DNA from: Basidiobolus meristosporus CBS 931.73 | Taxonomy: Eukaryota; Basidiobolomycota; Basidiobolomycetes; Basidiobolales; Basidiobolaceae | DNA: 36,558 nt | Reading direction: 5' to 3' | Assembly (NCBI GenBank): GCA_002104905.1 | Contig: MCFE01000782.1 | Span: 1 to 36,558 of the forward strand | In this document: positions 24,743-33,800 of the stretch, piece after piece | How positions within the stretch are numbered: position 1 is the stretch's first letter | Layout of the letters: each line of letters starts with the position of its first letter | Made by a program: the position numbers and the translations under genes | The notes under the pieces: generated by a model | Told to the model about the DNA's origin: nothing | What the model saw: only the letters and a program-made list of their open reading frames with translations | Database searches by the model: none

Positions 24743-26022
24743 CTCCCACTCAGCTGAACATTCATACTGACTAGTCCTAATTTTGACCTAAGATATTCAG
24801 ACTTCTCTCTAGCTAATGGTTTGGTAAATATGTCTGCAATCATTTCATCTGAAGGACAGTAAACTAAGCTAACTAAGTTATTCTCTATAGCTTCACATAT
24901 GAGATGATGTCTAATATATATGTGCTTAGTTCTAGCACAAAAAGTTGGTCTTCTACCTAATTGCATACATTCTCAATTATCTTGAAATAATGTAACAGGT
25001 GTTTTTTGACCTAGGCCTAAATCTGTAATATACTTCTTAGCCACATTACTTCTTTTGTAGCTTCACCAGCTGCCATATACTCTTCCACTGTAGTGGAAAG
25101 TGCCACAGTTGGTTGCTTCTTGAATTCCATGAAATTGCTCCTTAACAGTAAGCAGAGGTGTATCCTGAGTTGGATCATCTATTCTCTAAAATTTTGCCCC
25201 CAATTGACATCAGAGTATCCCACAAGATCCTGTTCTAAGTCCTTATCAGTGTATCATAAGCAGATATCACCAGGCCCTTTTAGGTATCTGAAAATCTGCT
25301 TAACTGCTGCAATATGCTCAGATCCATAGTCCTGATTTTGCTGGCTGACAACTACTACTGAATATGAGATATCCAGATGTGTTCCAAGCATGCTATACAT
25401 CCGACTGCCAGCCATAGATTGATAAGGAAACTTAGGGCTTTCAGATGGCACCAAGCTCTCTTAATTTGGTTGAGTTTTGACCAAGCTAAGGTCTGTCTCT
25501 ATTGGGGTAGCTGCTGGCTTACAGCCTTCCATTCAGTACTTCTTTTGTATATCTTGAATATACTTGGATGGGCTTAGGATAATATTCTGGGTACATTTGT
25601 CTATGGAGAACTTTATCTCTGAGTAGTAACTTTGTTCCCCAGGTTTGGACATCTGAACTCATTAGATTGGCTGCATTTAGTTTCTTTCAATGTTTCTAGG
25701 ATATTGGTTGCTATAATAAGATCATCCACATTAAGAGCTAATAGAACTGGATTTGCTCTATCTGGCTTATAGTATATACTATAGTCAGCATTACTCCACT
25801 TGAAACTTTAAGATTCCAAATAAGAATCTACATTGCAATTGCAGGCTCTTGATGATTTGAGTCCATATAGAGATTTTTTAAGCTTGCAGACCAAATGCAA
25901 GCTATCATGGTCAGCAAATTTATTAGGCTGGTCCATATACATGTCCTCATCAAGCTCTACATTCAAAAATGCAGCTTTTACATCAATTTGATGTATAGAA
26001 AACTTCTGTTTAGCTGCAATAC
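24743..26022 (-). pseudogene. Reverse transcriptase-RNase H remnant, copy E
   Basis: Open pieces on the minus strand still read as copia pol: TKHIYIRHH, DEMIADIFTKPLA and KLGLVSMN near 24750-24930, and SYSVVVVSQQNQDYGSEHIAAVKQ near 25270-25370. Stops and small indels break the frame between them. The part before the QIDVKT motif of reverse transcriptase is absent. Confidence 0.85.
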
Positions 26023-26420
26023 CCTATGAGAAATAATTGTGAAGATCCCATCAAAAGGCTGTCACAAATTCAAAGCTCCATGACTACATGGTATTGATCC
26101 CATCAGAACATTGTGCAAAGACTGTCAGAAAGTAATTGAACCCCACAGTTTGTAAAAAACTTGATGATAATTTTTCATCACAACAATACTTAAGTGGCTT
26201 ATGAATGGTTCCCTGCAAATTCTCTCTGTCTCTGATCCCAGACAATGTATCACCTCCTACATTTGTGTGCATTAATTGACTATTGCCTCTTTTTCACACT
26301 CTTTACTTCCTGATTCCACTGTTTCTCTTACTTTTCATGAATACAAATTGATTTATTTCTGTTGAAACTTCACTTGTCCTCAATTAATAATTGTATTGAC
26401 CTATACAAGTCCCTATACCC
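26023..26420. other. Unidentified CpG-free 398-bp segment
   Basis: It lies between the broken end of copy E and the LTR of copy B and matches neither. It has no CG dinucleotide, so it is probably repeat-derived. The minus frame 26084-26272 is open for 62 codons, with a protein-like stretch I do not recognise. Confidence 0.35.
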
Positions 26421-26769
26421 TGTAGTAAAAGTTTGTAATTCCACCTGAATATTTACCCAACTTAGTTGCATATATCATTAACTCCAAGTCCTAGAGAATA
26501 CCTGTCAAAATCCTTACTGGGATTTACTTAGAATATTTTCACCAAAATATCAGGTACCCAGAACATGAAAATTCTCAAAGTTGTTCAAACAGCCCCAAAC
26601 TATGCCCACATGTTCTTGGGACCTTTTTAAGCCTATTCTATGGGTTTATTATGCCAAGATCATGTAAAAGTAGAAATACTACTTTACATTCAATAAAGCA
26701 TCAAGTGAAAACCACATAATCTACTTGTCCTTGCAAATCACTTTCAATATCTCCAAGACTCTTACAACA
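26421..26769 (+). repeat. 5' LTR of copia copy B
   Basis: 349 bp, beginning TGTAGTAAAAG and ending CTCTTACAACA. It is the most diverged plus-strand LTR here, with the first inverted-repeat base pairs already mutated. Confidence 0.9.
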
Positions 26770-26782
26770 GGCTATAAGCCCC
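26770..26782 (+). other. Decayed primer-binding site of copy B
   Basis: GGCTATAAGCCCC directly after the LTR, two changes from the GGTTATGAGCCCC of copy A. Both changes are transitions. Confidence 0.7.
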
Positions 26783-26800
26783 AAGCTGTCACTCACTACA

Positions 26801-27758
26801 ATGTCTACTCCTGCCATTACTTGAATTTTTCTCTTTGCTGAAAAGATGGATAGATCTAACCCCCAAGTGTGGATGGTGAAGATGAAGATGCTGCTACAAG
26901 AAAGAGCCCTTTAGGATATTGTCATTGAAGAAGGATGCTGTCCTAAAAATGTGGGAGAGGAATCCTTAAAATACCAGAAGAAAGAACAAAGGGTCTTTAA
27001 CTGCATTTGCCTTGATGTTAAAGACAAATTGCTAATTCAATGCTCAAGAGCAAGAATGGTAAAGAATGCCTGGAAGGCATTAGGAGACACCTACCAGTTG
27101 TGTTCAGCTACTAAGAAAATGTATCTTAGCTAAAATTCTTAACTACCAAGATGCTGCCAGGAGAAGAAATGAAAAATCTAATTAACAGACTTACTGTGCT
27201 GGCAGATAAGATGGAATCTGCAGGCATACCAACTACTGATGAGGATGTGATAGTAACCATCCTAAATAGTCTGACAAACAAGTTTCAGGGCCTTGTATTA
27301 GCCCTAGAGTACAGAACTGATGATATGACCTTAAATTAGGTATCTGGAAAGCCCCAGGATGAAGAATTAAGAAAATCAAGTGCCAATGAGAAGGAAGAAG
27401 AAAGTGCTTTAATAAGTAATGATAACCAACAAAGAAGGTACCCAAGACTTTACAAAGGCAACCACAACCTGCTTTGTAACTACTGCAAAAGGAAAGGACA
27501 CACATCATACTGGTGTTGCAAAAAGAAAGACAATCAGCAAAAGAAGCCTGAATTTGGAAATGCTGCAACAACTGAAGATAGACTATTCATATATGCACTA
27601 AATATGACCACAACAAAGGATTCTCAGATGTGATACATTGACTCTGGAGCATCTCAACACTTTACACACCGAAAAGAACTTTTTACCCAATACCAAAAAA
27701 TTCCAATTAAGAAGGTTTTCAAGGGTGACAATAGAACACTTGATGCAGTGGGAGAAGG
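26801..27758 (+). pseudogene. gag and protease start of copy B
   Basis: Starts ATGTCTACT as in copy A. It has the gag domain, the CCHC zinc knuckle near 27475-27516 and the protease DSGA near 27640, with several stops, including TGA at 27631-27633 in place of the Trp codon before the protease motif. It is cut at 27758 by copy A inside the protease region. Confidence 0.88.
27754..27758 (+). repeat. Target-site duplication, left copy (copy A)
   Basis: GAAGG next to the 5' LTR of copy A, repeated exactly at 32442-32446 after the 3' LTR. The five-base length is typical for Ty1/copia integrase. Confidence 0.92.
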
Positions 27759-28008
27759 TGTTGTAAAAATTCGTATTTCCACCTAAATATTCACCTAACT
27801 TAGTCACTAAGATCATCACCTTCAAATCCTAGAGAATACTGACCAAATTCCTGGTCGGGATTTACTTAGAATATTTTCACCAAAATACCAGGTACCCAGA
27901 ACATGAAAATTCTCAAAGTTGTCCAAACAGCCCCAAACTTTGCACACATGTTCTTGGGACCTTCCTTAACCTATTCTACGTGTTTGTAATGCCAAGACCA
28001 GGTAAAAG

Positions 28009-28016
28009 TATAAATA
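28009..28016 (+). promoter_or_regulatory. LTR TATA box
   Basis: TATAAATA, 98 bases before the LTR end, followed by C as in the TATA boxes of two host genes here. It should drive the genomic transcript. Confidence 0.6.
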
Positions 28017-28029
28017 CCACTTTACATTC

Positions 28030-28035
28030 AATAAA
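28030..28035 (+). terminator. LTR polyadenylation signal
   Basis: AATAAA, 14 bases after the LTR TATA box. In the 5' LTR it is this close to the promoter; in the 3' LTR the same hexamer would define the transcript end. Confidence 0.5.
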
Positions 28036-28106
28036 TCATTAAGTGAAAACCAAATAATATACTTGTTCTCCCAATCACTTCCAATATCTCCAAGACTCTT
28101 ACAACA

Positions 28107-28119
28107 GGTTATGAGCCCC
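28107..28119 (+). other. Primer-binding site for half initiator tRNA-Met
   Basis: GGTTATGAGCCCC starts at the first base after the LTR. Its first 12 bases are complementary to the anticodon stem-loop of fungal initiator tRNA-Met (GGGCUCAUAACC), not to a tRNA 3' end. This is the priming mode known for Drosophila copia and yeast Ty5, in which a cleaved tRNA fragment primes minus-strand DNA. Confidence 0.8.
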
Positions 28120-28137
28120 AAGCTGTCACTCTCTGCA

Positions 28138-28878
28138 ATGTCTACTACTGCTATTACTGGAATTTTTACCTCTGCTGAAAAGTTGGATGGATATAACTAC
28201 CAAGTGTGGAAGGTGAAGATGAAGATGCTGCTACAAGAAAGAGGCCTTTGGGATATTGTCATGGGAGAAGAATGCCCTCCTAAAAACGTGGGAGAGGAAG
28301 CCTTAAAGTACCAGAAGAAAGAACAAAGTGCCTTTAACTGCATTTGCCTTAATGTCAAGGACAAATTGCTAATTCAATGCTCAAGAGCAAAAACAGCAAA
28401 GAATGCCTGGAAGGCATTAGAAGACACCTACCAGTCATGTTCAGCTGCCAAGAAAATGTATCTGAGAAGAAAATTCTTTACTACAAAGATGCTGCCAGGA
28501 GAAGAAATGAAAAATCTAATTAACAGAATTACCCTGCTGGTAGATGAGATGGAATTGGTGGGCGCACCAACTACTGATGAGGATGTGATAGTTACCATCC
28601 TGAATAGCCTAACAGACAAGTTTCAGGGCCTTGTATCAGCCCTAGAGTCCAGAACTGAAGATTTGACCTTAAATTTTGTATATGGAAGGCTCCTGGATGA
28701 AGAATTAAGAAAATCAAGCGCCAATAAGAAGGAAGAAGAAAATGCTTTAATAAGCAATGATAACCAACAAAGGAGGTACCCAAGACCCTACAAAGGCAAC
28801 AGCAACCTATTTTGCAACTACTGCAAAAGGAAAGGACACACATCAGACTGGTGTTTTAAAAAGAGAGATTATCAGTAA
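28138..28878 (+). CDS. Gag polyprotein region of copy A
   Basis: Forms the virus-like particle core and binds the RNA. 246 residues from the ATG at 28138 to TAA. That start is shared with copies B and C; an in-frame ATG at 28111 inside the primer-binding site is an alternative that copy B has lost. A copia gag domain (KLDGYNYQVWKVKMKMLLQ onwards) fills the first 200 residues. The zinc knuckle CX2CX4HX4C (CNYC to DWC) is at 28813-28854, followed by a basic end. The TAA is CAA in copies B and C, so in A it is probably a recent nonsense change in what was one continuous gag-pol frame. Confidence 0.9.
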   Translation: MSTTAITGIFTSAEKLDGYNYQVWKVKMKMLLQERGLWDIVMGEECPPKNVGEEALKYQKKEQSAFNCICLNVKDKLLIQCSRAKTAKNAWKALEDTYQSCSAAKKMYLRRKFFTTKMLPGEEMKNLINRITLLVDEMELVGAPTTDEDVIVTILNSLTDKFQGLVSALESRTEDLTLNFVYGRLLDEELRKSSANKKEEENALISNDNQQRRYPRPYKGNSNLFCNYCKRKGHTSDWCFKKRDYQ

Positions 28879-30258
28879 AAGAAGCCTGAATATGGAAATG
28901 CTGCAACAACTGAAGATACACTATTCATATCTGCACTAAATATGACCACAAACAAGGATTCTCAGACGTGGTATATTGACTCTGGAGCTTCTCAGCACTT
29001 TACACACCAAAAAGAACTTTTTACCCAATATCAAGGAATTCCAATTAAGAAGGTTTTCATGGGTGACAATAGAACACTTGATGCAGTGGGAGAAGGAACT
29101 ATCCAAGTAAACCTTAGAAGCAGTGAAGGAAGCCATACACTGACCTTTAAAGAAGTACTCTATGTACCAGAAATAGCCAAGAACCTACTCTCTGTAAGCA
29201 AGGCCACAGCAGAAGGACTCAGTTTCAGTTTTGACAATTCTGGATGCAGGATCACTGATCAAAATGGTGCTCATGTTGCTTTGGGCATCAGAGATCAGAA
29301 TCTATACAAGTTGACTTATATTCCATCATATCTGGAAGCCAATATAAGTAACTTAAATGAAGAAACACCAATGCTTTGGCATAGGAGATTTGGGCACATC
29401 AATTTTGATTATTTGCGCATAATGATCAAAGATCAGCTAATTTCTGGAATGAAAATTGATCCCCCAGCTAATTTGGAGCACTGTGAAGCCTGCATATATG
29501 GGAAACAAGCCAGACAACCGGTCAAGAGCTCTGGGTTAATCAAAACTAAGAAAAAATTAGATCTAATTCACTCAGATCTGTGTGGACCTATGCAAAATTT
29601 ATCCTTAGGCGGGATGAAGTATTTAATCACTTTTATTGATGATTATACAAGATACACATGGGTCTACCTCATGGAGAGACAGGAAGTAGCTCTGTCTAAG
29701 TTCAGGGAGTTTAAAGCCATGGTGGAGAGAGAAACTGGTGAAAAAATCAAGAAAATATGCTCTGACAATGGTGGAGAGTATACCTCAAAACTCTTCATCC
29801 ACTTCTGCAAAATTCATGGGATAAAGCAAGAGACTACTGTACCATACTCCCCACAGCAAAATGGAGTAGCAGAACAAGCTAACAGATCAATAATTGATAT
29901 GGCAAGATATATGATCCATGATCAAAAATTATCCTATGATTTTTGGGCGGAATCAGTTGCCACTGCTGTATACCTTAAAAATAGGAGTCATAACAGAATA
30001 CTTCGTGATTCTACTCCATTTGAAGCATGGTATGGATACAGACCAAGTGCAGAACATCTAAGAATATTTGGGTGCACAGCATATGCCAAAAAACTGGCCA
30101 GAAATCAGTCAAAATTTGAGCCAAAAAGTGTAAAATGCATATTTTTGGGCTACTGCAATGAGAGTAAGGCATACAGACTCTACAATACCAAAGCAAAGAA
30201 GCTTATCAAGTCCACGGATGTGTTGTTTGATGAAAATTCAAAATTTTCACAAAAATAA
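28879..30258 (+). CDS. Protease and integrase region of copy A
   Basis: Same frame as gag, continuing after the TAA. The aspartic protease motif DSGA is at 28978-28989 (WYIDSGASQHF), followed by the pre-integrase zinc domain (HRRFGHINFD, then HCEACIYGKQ). The integrase core carries Asp in HSDLCGP, Asp in SDNGGEY and Glu in NGVAEQANR, and the downstream SRS-type region follows (FGCTAYAKK). All three catalytic acidic residues remain. Copia integrases usually read AERKNR after the last motif; here it is AEQANR. The frame ends at TAA 30256-30258, shortly before reverse transcriptase, because of a one-base shift. Copy A cannot make full pol unless the shift is bypassed. Confidence 0.92.
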   Translation, partial: KKPEYGNAATTEDTLFISALNMTTNKDSQTWYIDSGASQHFTHQKELFTQYQGIPIKKVFMGDNRTLDAVGEGTIQVNLRSSEGSHTLTFKEVLYVPEIAKNLLSVSKATAEGLSFSFDNSGCRITDQNGAHVALGIRDQNLYKLTYIPSYLEANISNLNEETPMLWHRRFGHINFDYLRIMIKDQLISGMKIDPPANLEHCEACIYGKQARQPVKSSGLIKTKKKLDLIHSDLCGPMQNLSLGGMKYLITFIDDYTRYTWVYLMERQEVALSKFREFKAMVERETGEKIKKICSDNGGEYTSKLFIHFCKIHGIKQETTVPYSPQQNGVAEQANRSIIDMARYMIHDQKLSYDFWAESVATAVYLKNRSHNRILRDSTPFEAWYGYRPSAEHLRIFGCTAYAKKLARNQSKFEPKSVKCIFLGYCNESKAYRLYNTKAKKLIKSTDVLFDENSKFSQK

Positions 30259-32081
30259 CATCAGATGATGACAAAAATTTCATCTCAAGTCCACCAATTG
30301 TCAGGATTGAATCAGAGCAAAACAATGAAAATTTTTTCACTCCAGAGGACTCTACAACCGTGGTTCAGCCAGAATCAGTGCCCAGGAATATCCCAGAAGT
30401 GATCATTCCAGTATCAAATGCCCGGAGATCAAATCAGACAAGAAATAGCCCAAATTACTATATTAATGAGGGTACAAACTTAGCCTATGCCTATTCAGTC
30501 CATATTGATGAACCCCAGACTGTAAAAGAGGCCCTAAATAGCCCTCAGACAAAGTTTTGGAGATCTGCAATGACTGAGGAATATCAGGCCCTGATGGAAA
30601 ATCAAACTTGGGACTTAGTCAAATTACCAATCAACCAAAAATCAATTGGATGCAGATGGGTCTTCAAGACAAAATACAAGGCTGATGGTACAATTGAAAG
30701 ATACAAAGCAAGACTTGTAGCCAAAGGATACTCTCAAACAAAAGGACTTGACTATACTGAGACCTTTGCACCGGTAGCCAAGTTTAATTCCATCAGATTA
30801 ATATTGGCTATTGCAGCCAAATATAAGTTTTTTATTCATCAAATAGATGTAAAAACTGTATTTTTGAATGGAGAACTTGATGAGGACGTGTATATGGACC
30901 AGCCTGATGGGTTTGTTGACCAAGATAACCCCCATTTGGTCTGCAAGCTTAAAAAGTCACTATATGGTCTCAAACAATCCCCAAGAGCCTGGAATTGCAA
31001 GATAGATTCTTATTTGGAATCTTTGAGTTTCAAAAGGAGTAATGCTGACTATAGTATATACTATAAGCCAGATAGAGCAAATCCAGTTCTATTAGCTCTA
31101 TATGTGGATGATCTTATCATAGCCGCCAATAACCTAGAGACATTGGAAGAGACTAAATCCAGCCTATCTAAGGAGTTCAAGATGTCCGATCTAGGAGAAC
31201 TTAGTTACTACTTAGGGATTAAATTCTCTATAGACAGAAGTACCCAAACTATCACCCTAAGCCAATCCAAGTATATTCAAGGCATACTAAAGAAGTACAA
31301 AATGGAAGACTGTAAACCAGCAGCTACCCCAATGGAGACAAACCTTAACTTGGTCAAAACTCAACCAAATCAAGAGAGCTTGGTGCCATCTGAAAGCCCT
31401 GACTTTCCTTATCAATCTATTGCCGGCAGTCTGATGTATATCGTGCTTGAAACACGTCCAGATATCTCATATTCAGTGGGAGTTGTCAGCCAACATAATC
31501 AGAACTATGGATCTGATCATATTGCAGCAGTTAAGCGGATTTTTAGATACCTAAAAGGAACTGCTGATATTTGCTTAAGATACACTTATAAGGACTCAGA
31601 ACAAGATCTTGTGGGATACTCTGATGCAAATTGGGGACAAAATTTGGAAGACAGAAGATCCACCACAGGATACACCTTTCTTTACTGTACAGGAGCAATT
31701 TCATGGAATTCTAGAAATCAACCAACCGTAGCACTTTCTACTACAGAGGCAGAGTATATGGCAGCCTGTGAAGCTACAAAAGAAGCAATGTGGTTAAGAA
31801 AGCTCTTTACAGATTTAGGCCTATGTCAAAAAACGCCTATTACCTCATTTCAAGATAATCAAGGATGTTTACAATTAGGTAGTAATCCAACTTTTCATGC
31901 TAGAACCAAGCACATAGATATTAGACATCATTTCATACGTGAAGCTATAGAGAGTAACTTAGTTAGCTTAGTTTACTGTTCTACAGATGAAATGATTGCA
32001 GACATATTTACCAAACCATTAGCTAGAGACAAGTTTGAATATCTTAGGTCAAAATTAGGACTAGTCAGTATGAACATTTAG
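30259..32081 (+). CDS. Reverse transcriptase and RNase H region of copy A
   Basis: Lies in the -1 frame relative to integrase; this frame is open from 30234, so the two overlap by about 20 bases across A- and T-rich sequence. It has the copia RT entry (KARLVAKGYSQTKGLDYTETFAPVAKF), QIDVKTVFLNGELDE (Val where most copia elements have Ala), the catalytic YVDD at 31101-31112, then RNase H with GYSDANW, RRSTTGY, TTEAEYMA, KHIDIRHHFIREA and ADIFTKPL. It is complete to the TAG at 32079-32081. The shift could be a one-base deletion or, less likely, programmed -1 frameshifting. Confidence 0.93.
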
Positions 32082-32083
32082 CT

Positions 32084-32092
32084 GAGTGGGAG
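32084..32092 (+). other. Polypurine tract of copy A
   Basis: GAGTGGGAG directly before the 3' LTR, three bases after the pol stop. It is the plus-strand primer site in LTR elements. The same tract is visible in reverse next to the LTRs of D and E. Confidence 0.8.
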
Positions 32093-32441
32093 TGTTGCAA
32101 AAATTTGTATTTCCACCTAAATATTCACCTAACTTAGTCACTTAGATCATCACCTTCAAATCCTAGAGCATACTGACCAAATTCCTTGTTGGGATTTACT
32201 TGGAATATTTTCACCAAAATACCAGGTACCCAGAACATGAAAATTCTCAAAGTTGTCCAAACAGCCCCAAACTTTGCACACATGTTCTTGAGACCTTCCT
32301 TAACCTATTCTACGTGTTTGTAATGCCAAGACCAGGTAAAAGTATAAATACCACTTTTACATTCAATAAATCATTAAGTGAAAACCACATAATCTACTTG
32401 TTCTCCCAATCACTTCCAATATCTCCAAGACTCTTACAACA
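32093..32441 (+). repeat. 3' LTR of copy A
   Basis: 349 bp, from TGTTGCAAAAAT to CTTACAACA. It differs from the 5' LTR at about ten bases and by one T insertion near the TATA region. Confidence 0.95.
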
Positions 32442-32446
32442 GAAGG
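32442..32446 (+). repeat. Target-site duplication, right copy (copy A)
   Basis: GAAGG, identical to 27754-27758. Confidence 0.92.
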
Positions 32447-32492
32447 AACTATCTAAGTAGTCACTAGAAGCAGTGAAGGAAGCCATATACCG
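32442..32492 (+). pseudogene. Copy B fragment between two insertions
   Basis: 51 bases of the copia protease region resume here directly after copy A and continue to the start of element X. They match copy A around 29094-29143 with several changes, including a TAA and a TAG. Confidence 0.85.
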
Positions 32493-33800
32493 TGTGGTGG
32501 TGTGTAAGTCCAAAGGGCAAAATACAGCCAACACTTCTCAAGTGTGAATGTGTGTGGGGTGTCCACTGGGTGCAATAACCTCTGGCAAAAGCTTGCTAGG
32601 AATACTGGGTCTTTTGTCTAATCTAATGTGAAGGGGGATAAAGCCTCAAGCTTGTCAAGGGAAAACTATTGAACTACAGTCCCCAACTTAGTTGGCGTCT
32701 TAAAAAAAGTTTATAATGGCTTTGATGTCCATTGAGATGACAATGTACTAAAGCTTCCAAAGTCAAAACAACTGTAAACTCCACCAACAGGGACTTGATA
32801 AGAATGCAGCTTTAACCAATAGTTACAAAGACTGAAAAGTATCTTTGCCTGTACAAGAACAAACTTGGGAAAACAATCAAATATAATAAAATATACCTAC
32901 TCTGAGTATTCCTCACAAGTAGTGCCTCCAAGGTCAGTTGGCTGTCAGCGCAGTTTCCTGGGAGTATTGTTGGGTCTGAGTCAGAAAATAGTGGTAATAG
33001 GCAGCAGTGATCTCACTAGTCAATAAGTTGGAATATTGGAAGAGGGATGATTTATTTTAAGGGATAGCCTCCCTTATATACTTTTTTGTTGGGTCTGTGT
33101 CAGAAAATAGTGGTAATAGGCAGCAATGATCTCACTAGTCAATAAGTTGGAATATCGTAAGAGGGATGATTTATTTTAAGGGATAGCCTCCCTTATATAC
33201 TTTTTTGTTGGGTCTGTGTCAGAAAATAGTGGTAATAGGCAGCAATAATCTCACTAGTCAATAAGTTGGAATATTGGAAGAGGGATGATTTATTTTAAGG
33301 GATAGCCTCCCTTATATACTTTTTTGCTGCTCAAATTCTTGCTAGAAAATACTTTCCAGAAGTTTCCAGAAGGAAGTAGACAGCCAATCATGTCATTGTG
33401 TACTAAAAATAGCGCAAATTCTTGGTGGATTGTTCCATGAGACATAGTAGTACCTAGCCAATCAGGTAGTGGCAATATGAAACCTCTGTGTCATGTGATT
33501 GCCTCTTATGGTAGTAGGATGGGAGGGCAAGACGGTCACATGACAGGGGCACTGTTGGGGCACTTGCCTTATATGGTAACTATCTTTTCTTGGCATCTTG
33601 GTAAGGAATAAAAATAGCTTGTACAATGGGTTAATAGTGACAAATAGTTTGTCAGGTTGCATAGTAATAATCACATAGACAAAATAGGAAATATTGCAAA
33701 TTTGGGATGATACTAATAAAGGGGGGGTAATCCTTTTTAGGGAAGTGAGTGTATGGGAATGAGCACATCTGCCTGTGGGTGTCACTGTGACCCCACTACA
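32493..33800. mobile_element. Element X: unrelated LTR-like insertion
   Basis: 1308 bp that interrupts copy B and matches no copia copy. The ends are TGTGGTGG and CCACTACA, a 7-of-8 terminal inverted repeat of the TG...CA type. The flanks ACCG and ACGG are a plausible diverged 4-bp duplication of the copia target (ACTG in copy A). It has no coding frame of note and three internal tandem repeats. The simplest reading is a solo LTR from another, perhaps Ty3/gypsy-type, family. Strand is unknown. Confidence 0.65.
32969..33325. repeat. Three 119-bp tandem repeats in element X
   Basis: Units start at 32969, 33088 and 33207 with GTTGGGTCTG and differ from one another at only a few bases. Each ends with an AAGGGA...TCCCTT hairpin, TTATATAC and a T-run, like a repeated core-promoter block. 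Confidence 0.95.

Larger units (their letters stand above)
24393..26022 (-). mobile_element. Copia copy E, 5'-truncated, inserted in D
   Basis: Minus-strand copy whose LTR abuts the interrupted pol of D. Its internal part covers RNase H and most of reverse transcriptase. Similarity to copy A stops at about 26022, at the position equal to roughly 30810 of copy A. The 5' half is missing. Confidence 0.85.
27759..28106 (+). repeat. 5' LTR of copy A
   Basis: 348 bp with perfect 8-bp terminal inverted repeats TGTTGTAA and TTACAACA. It contains a TATA box and an AATAAA, so it carries its own promoter and polyadenylation signal. Confidence 0.95.
27759..32441 (+). mobile_element. Nearly complete Ty1/copia retrotransposon, copy A
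   Basis: 4683 bp with two LTRs, primer-binding site, gag, protease, integrase, reverse transcriptase, RNase H and polypurine tract in the copia order, flanked by a perfect 5-bp duplication. The LTRs differ at about ten positions plus one indel over 349 bases by hand comparison, roughly 97% identity. The gag-pol frame is broken twice, by TAA at 28876-28878 and by a one-base shift near 30240-30258. It sits inside the protease region of copy B. It is the youngest copy that can be dated here. Confidence 0.96.

Noticed and set aside
28876-28878. Programmed stop-codon readthrough between gag and pol.
   Set aside because: The stop is a different codon at a different place in copies B and C, and those copies carry further stops, so decay is the simpler reading.
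30234-30258. Programmed -1 frameshift between integrase and reverse transcriptase.
   Set aside because: No standard slippery heptamer in the right frame, and copia elements do not shift at this point; a one-base loss in an A-rich run is more likely.
32969-33325. CRISPR-like regular repeats.
   Set aside because: Units are contiguous 119-bp tandem repeats without spacers, in a eukaryotic retroelement.
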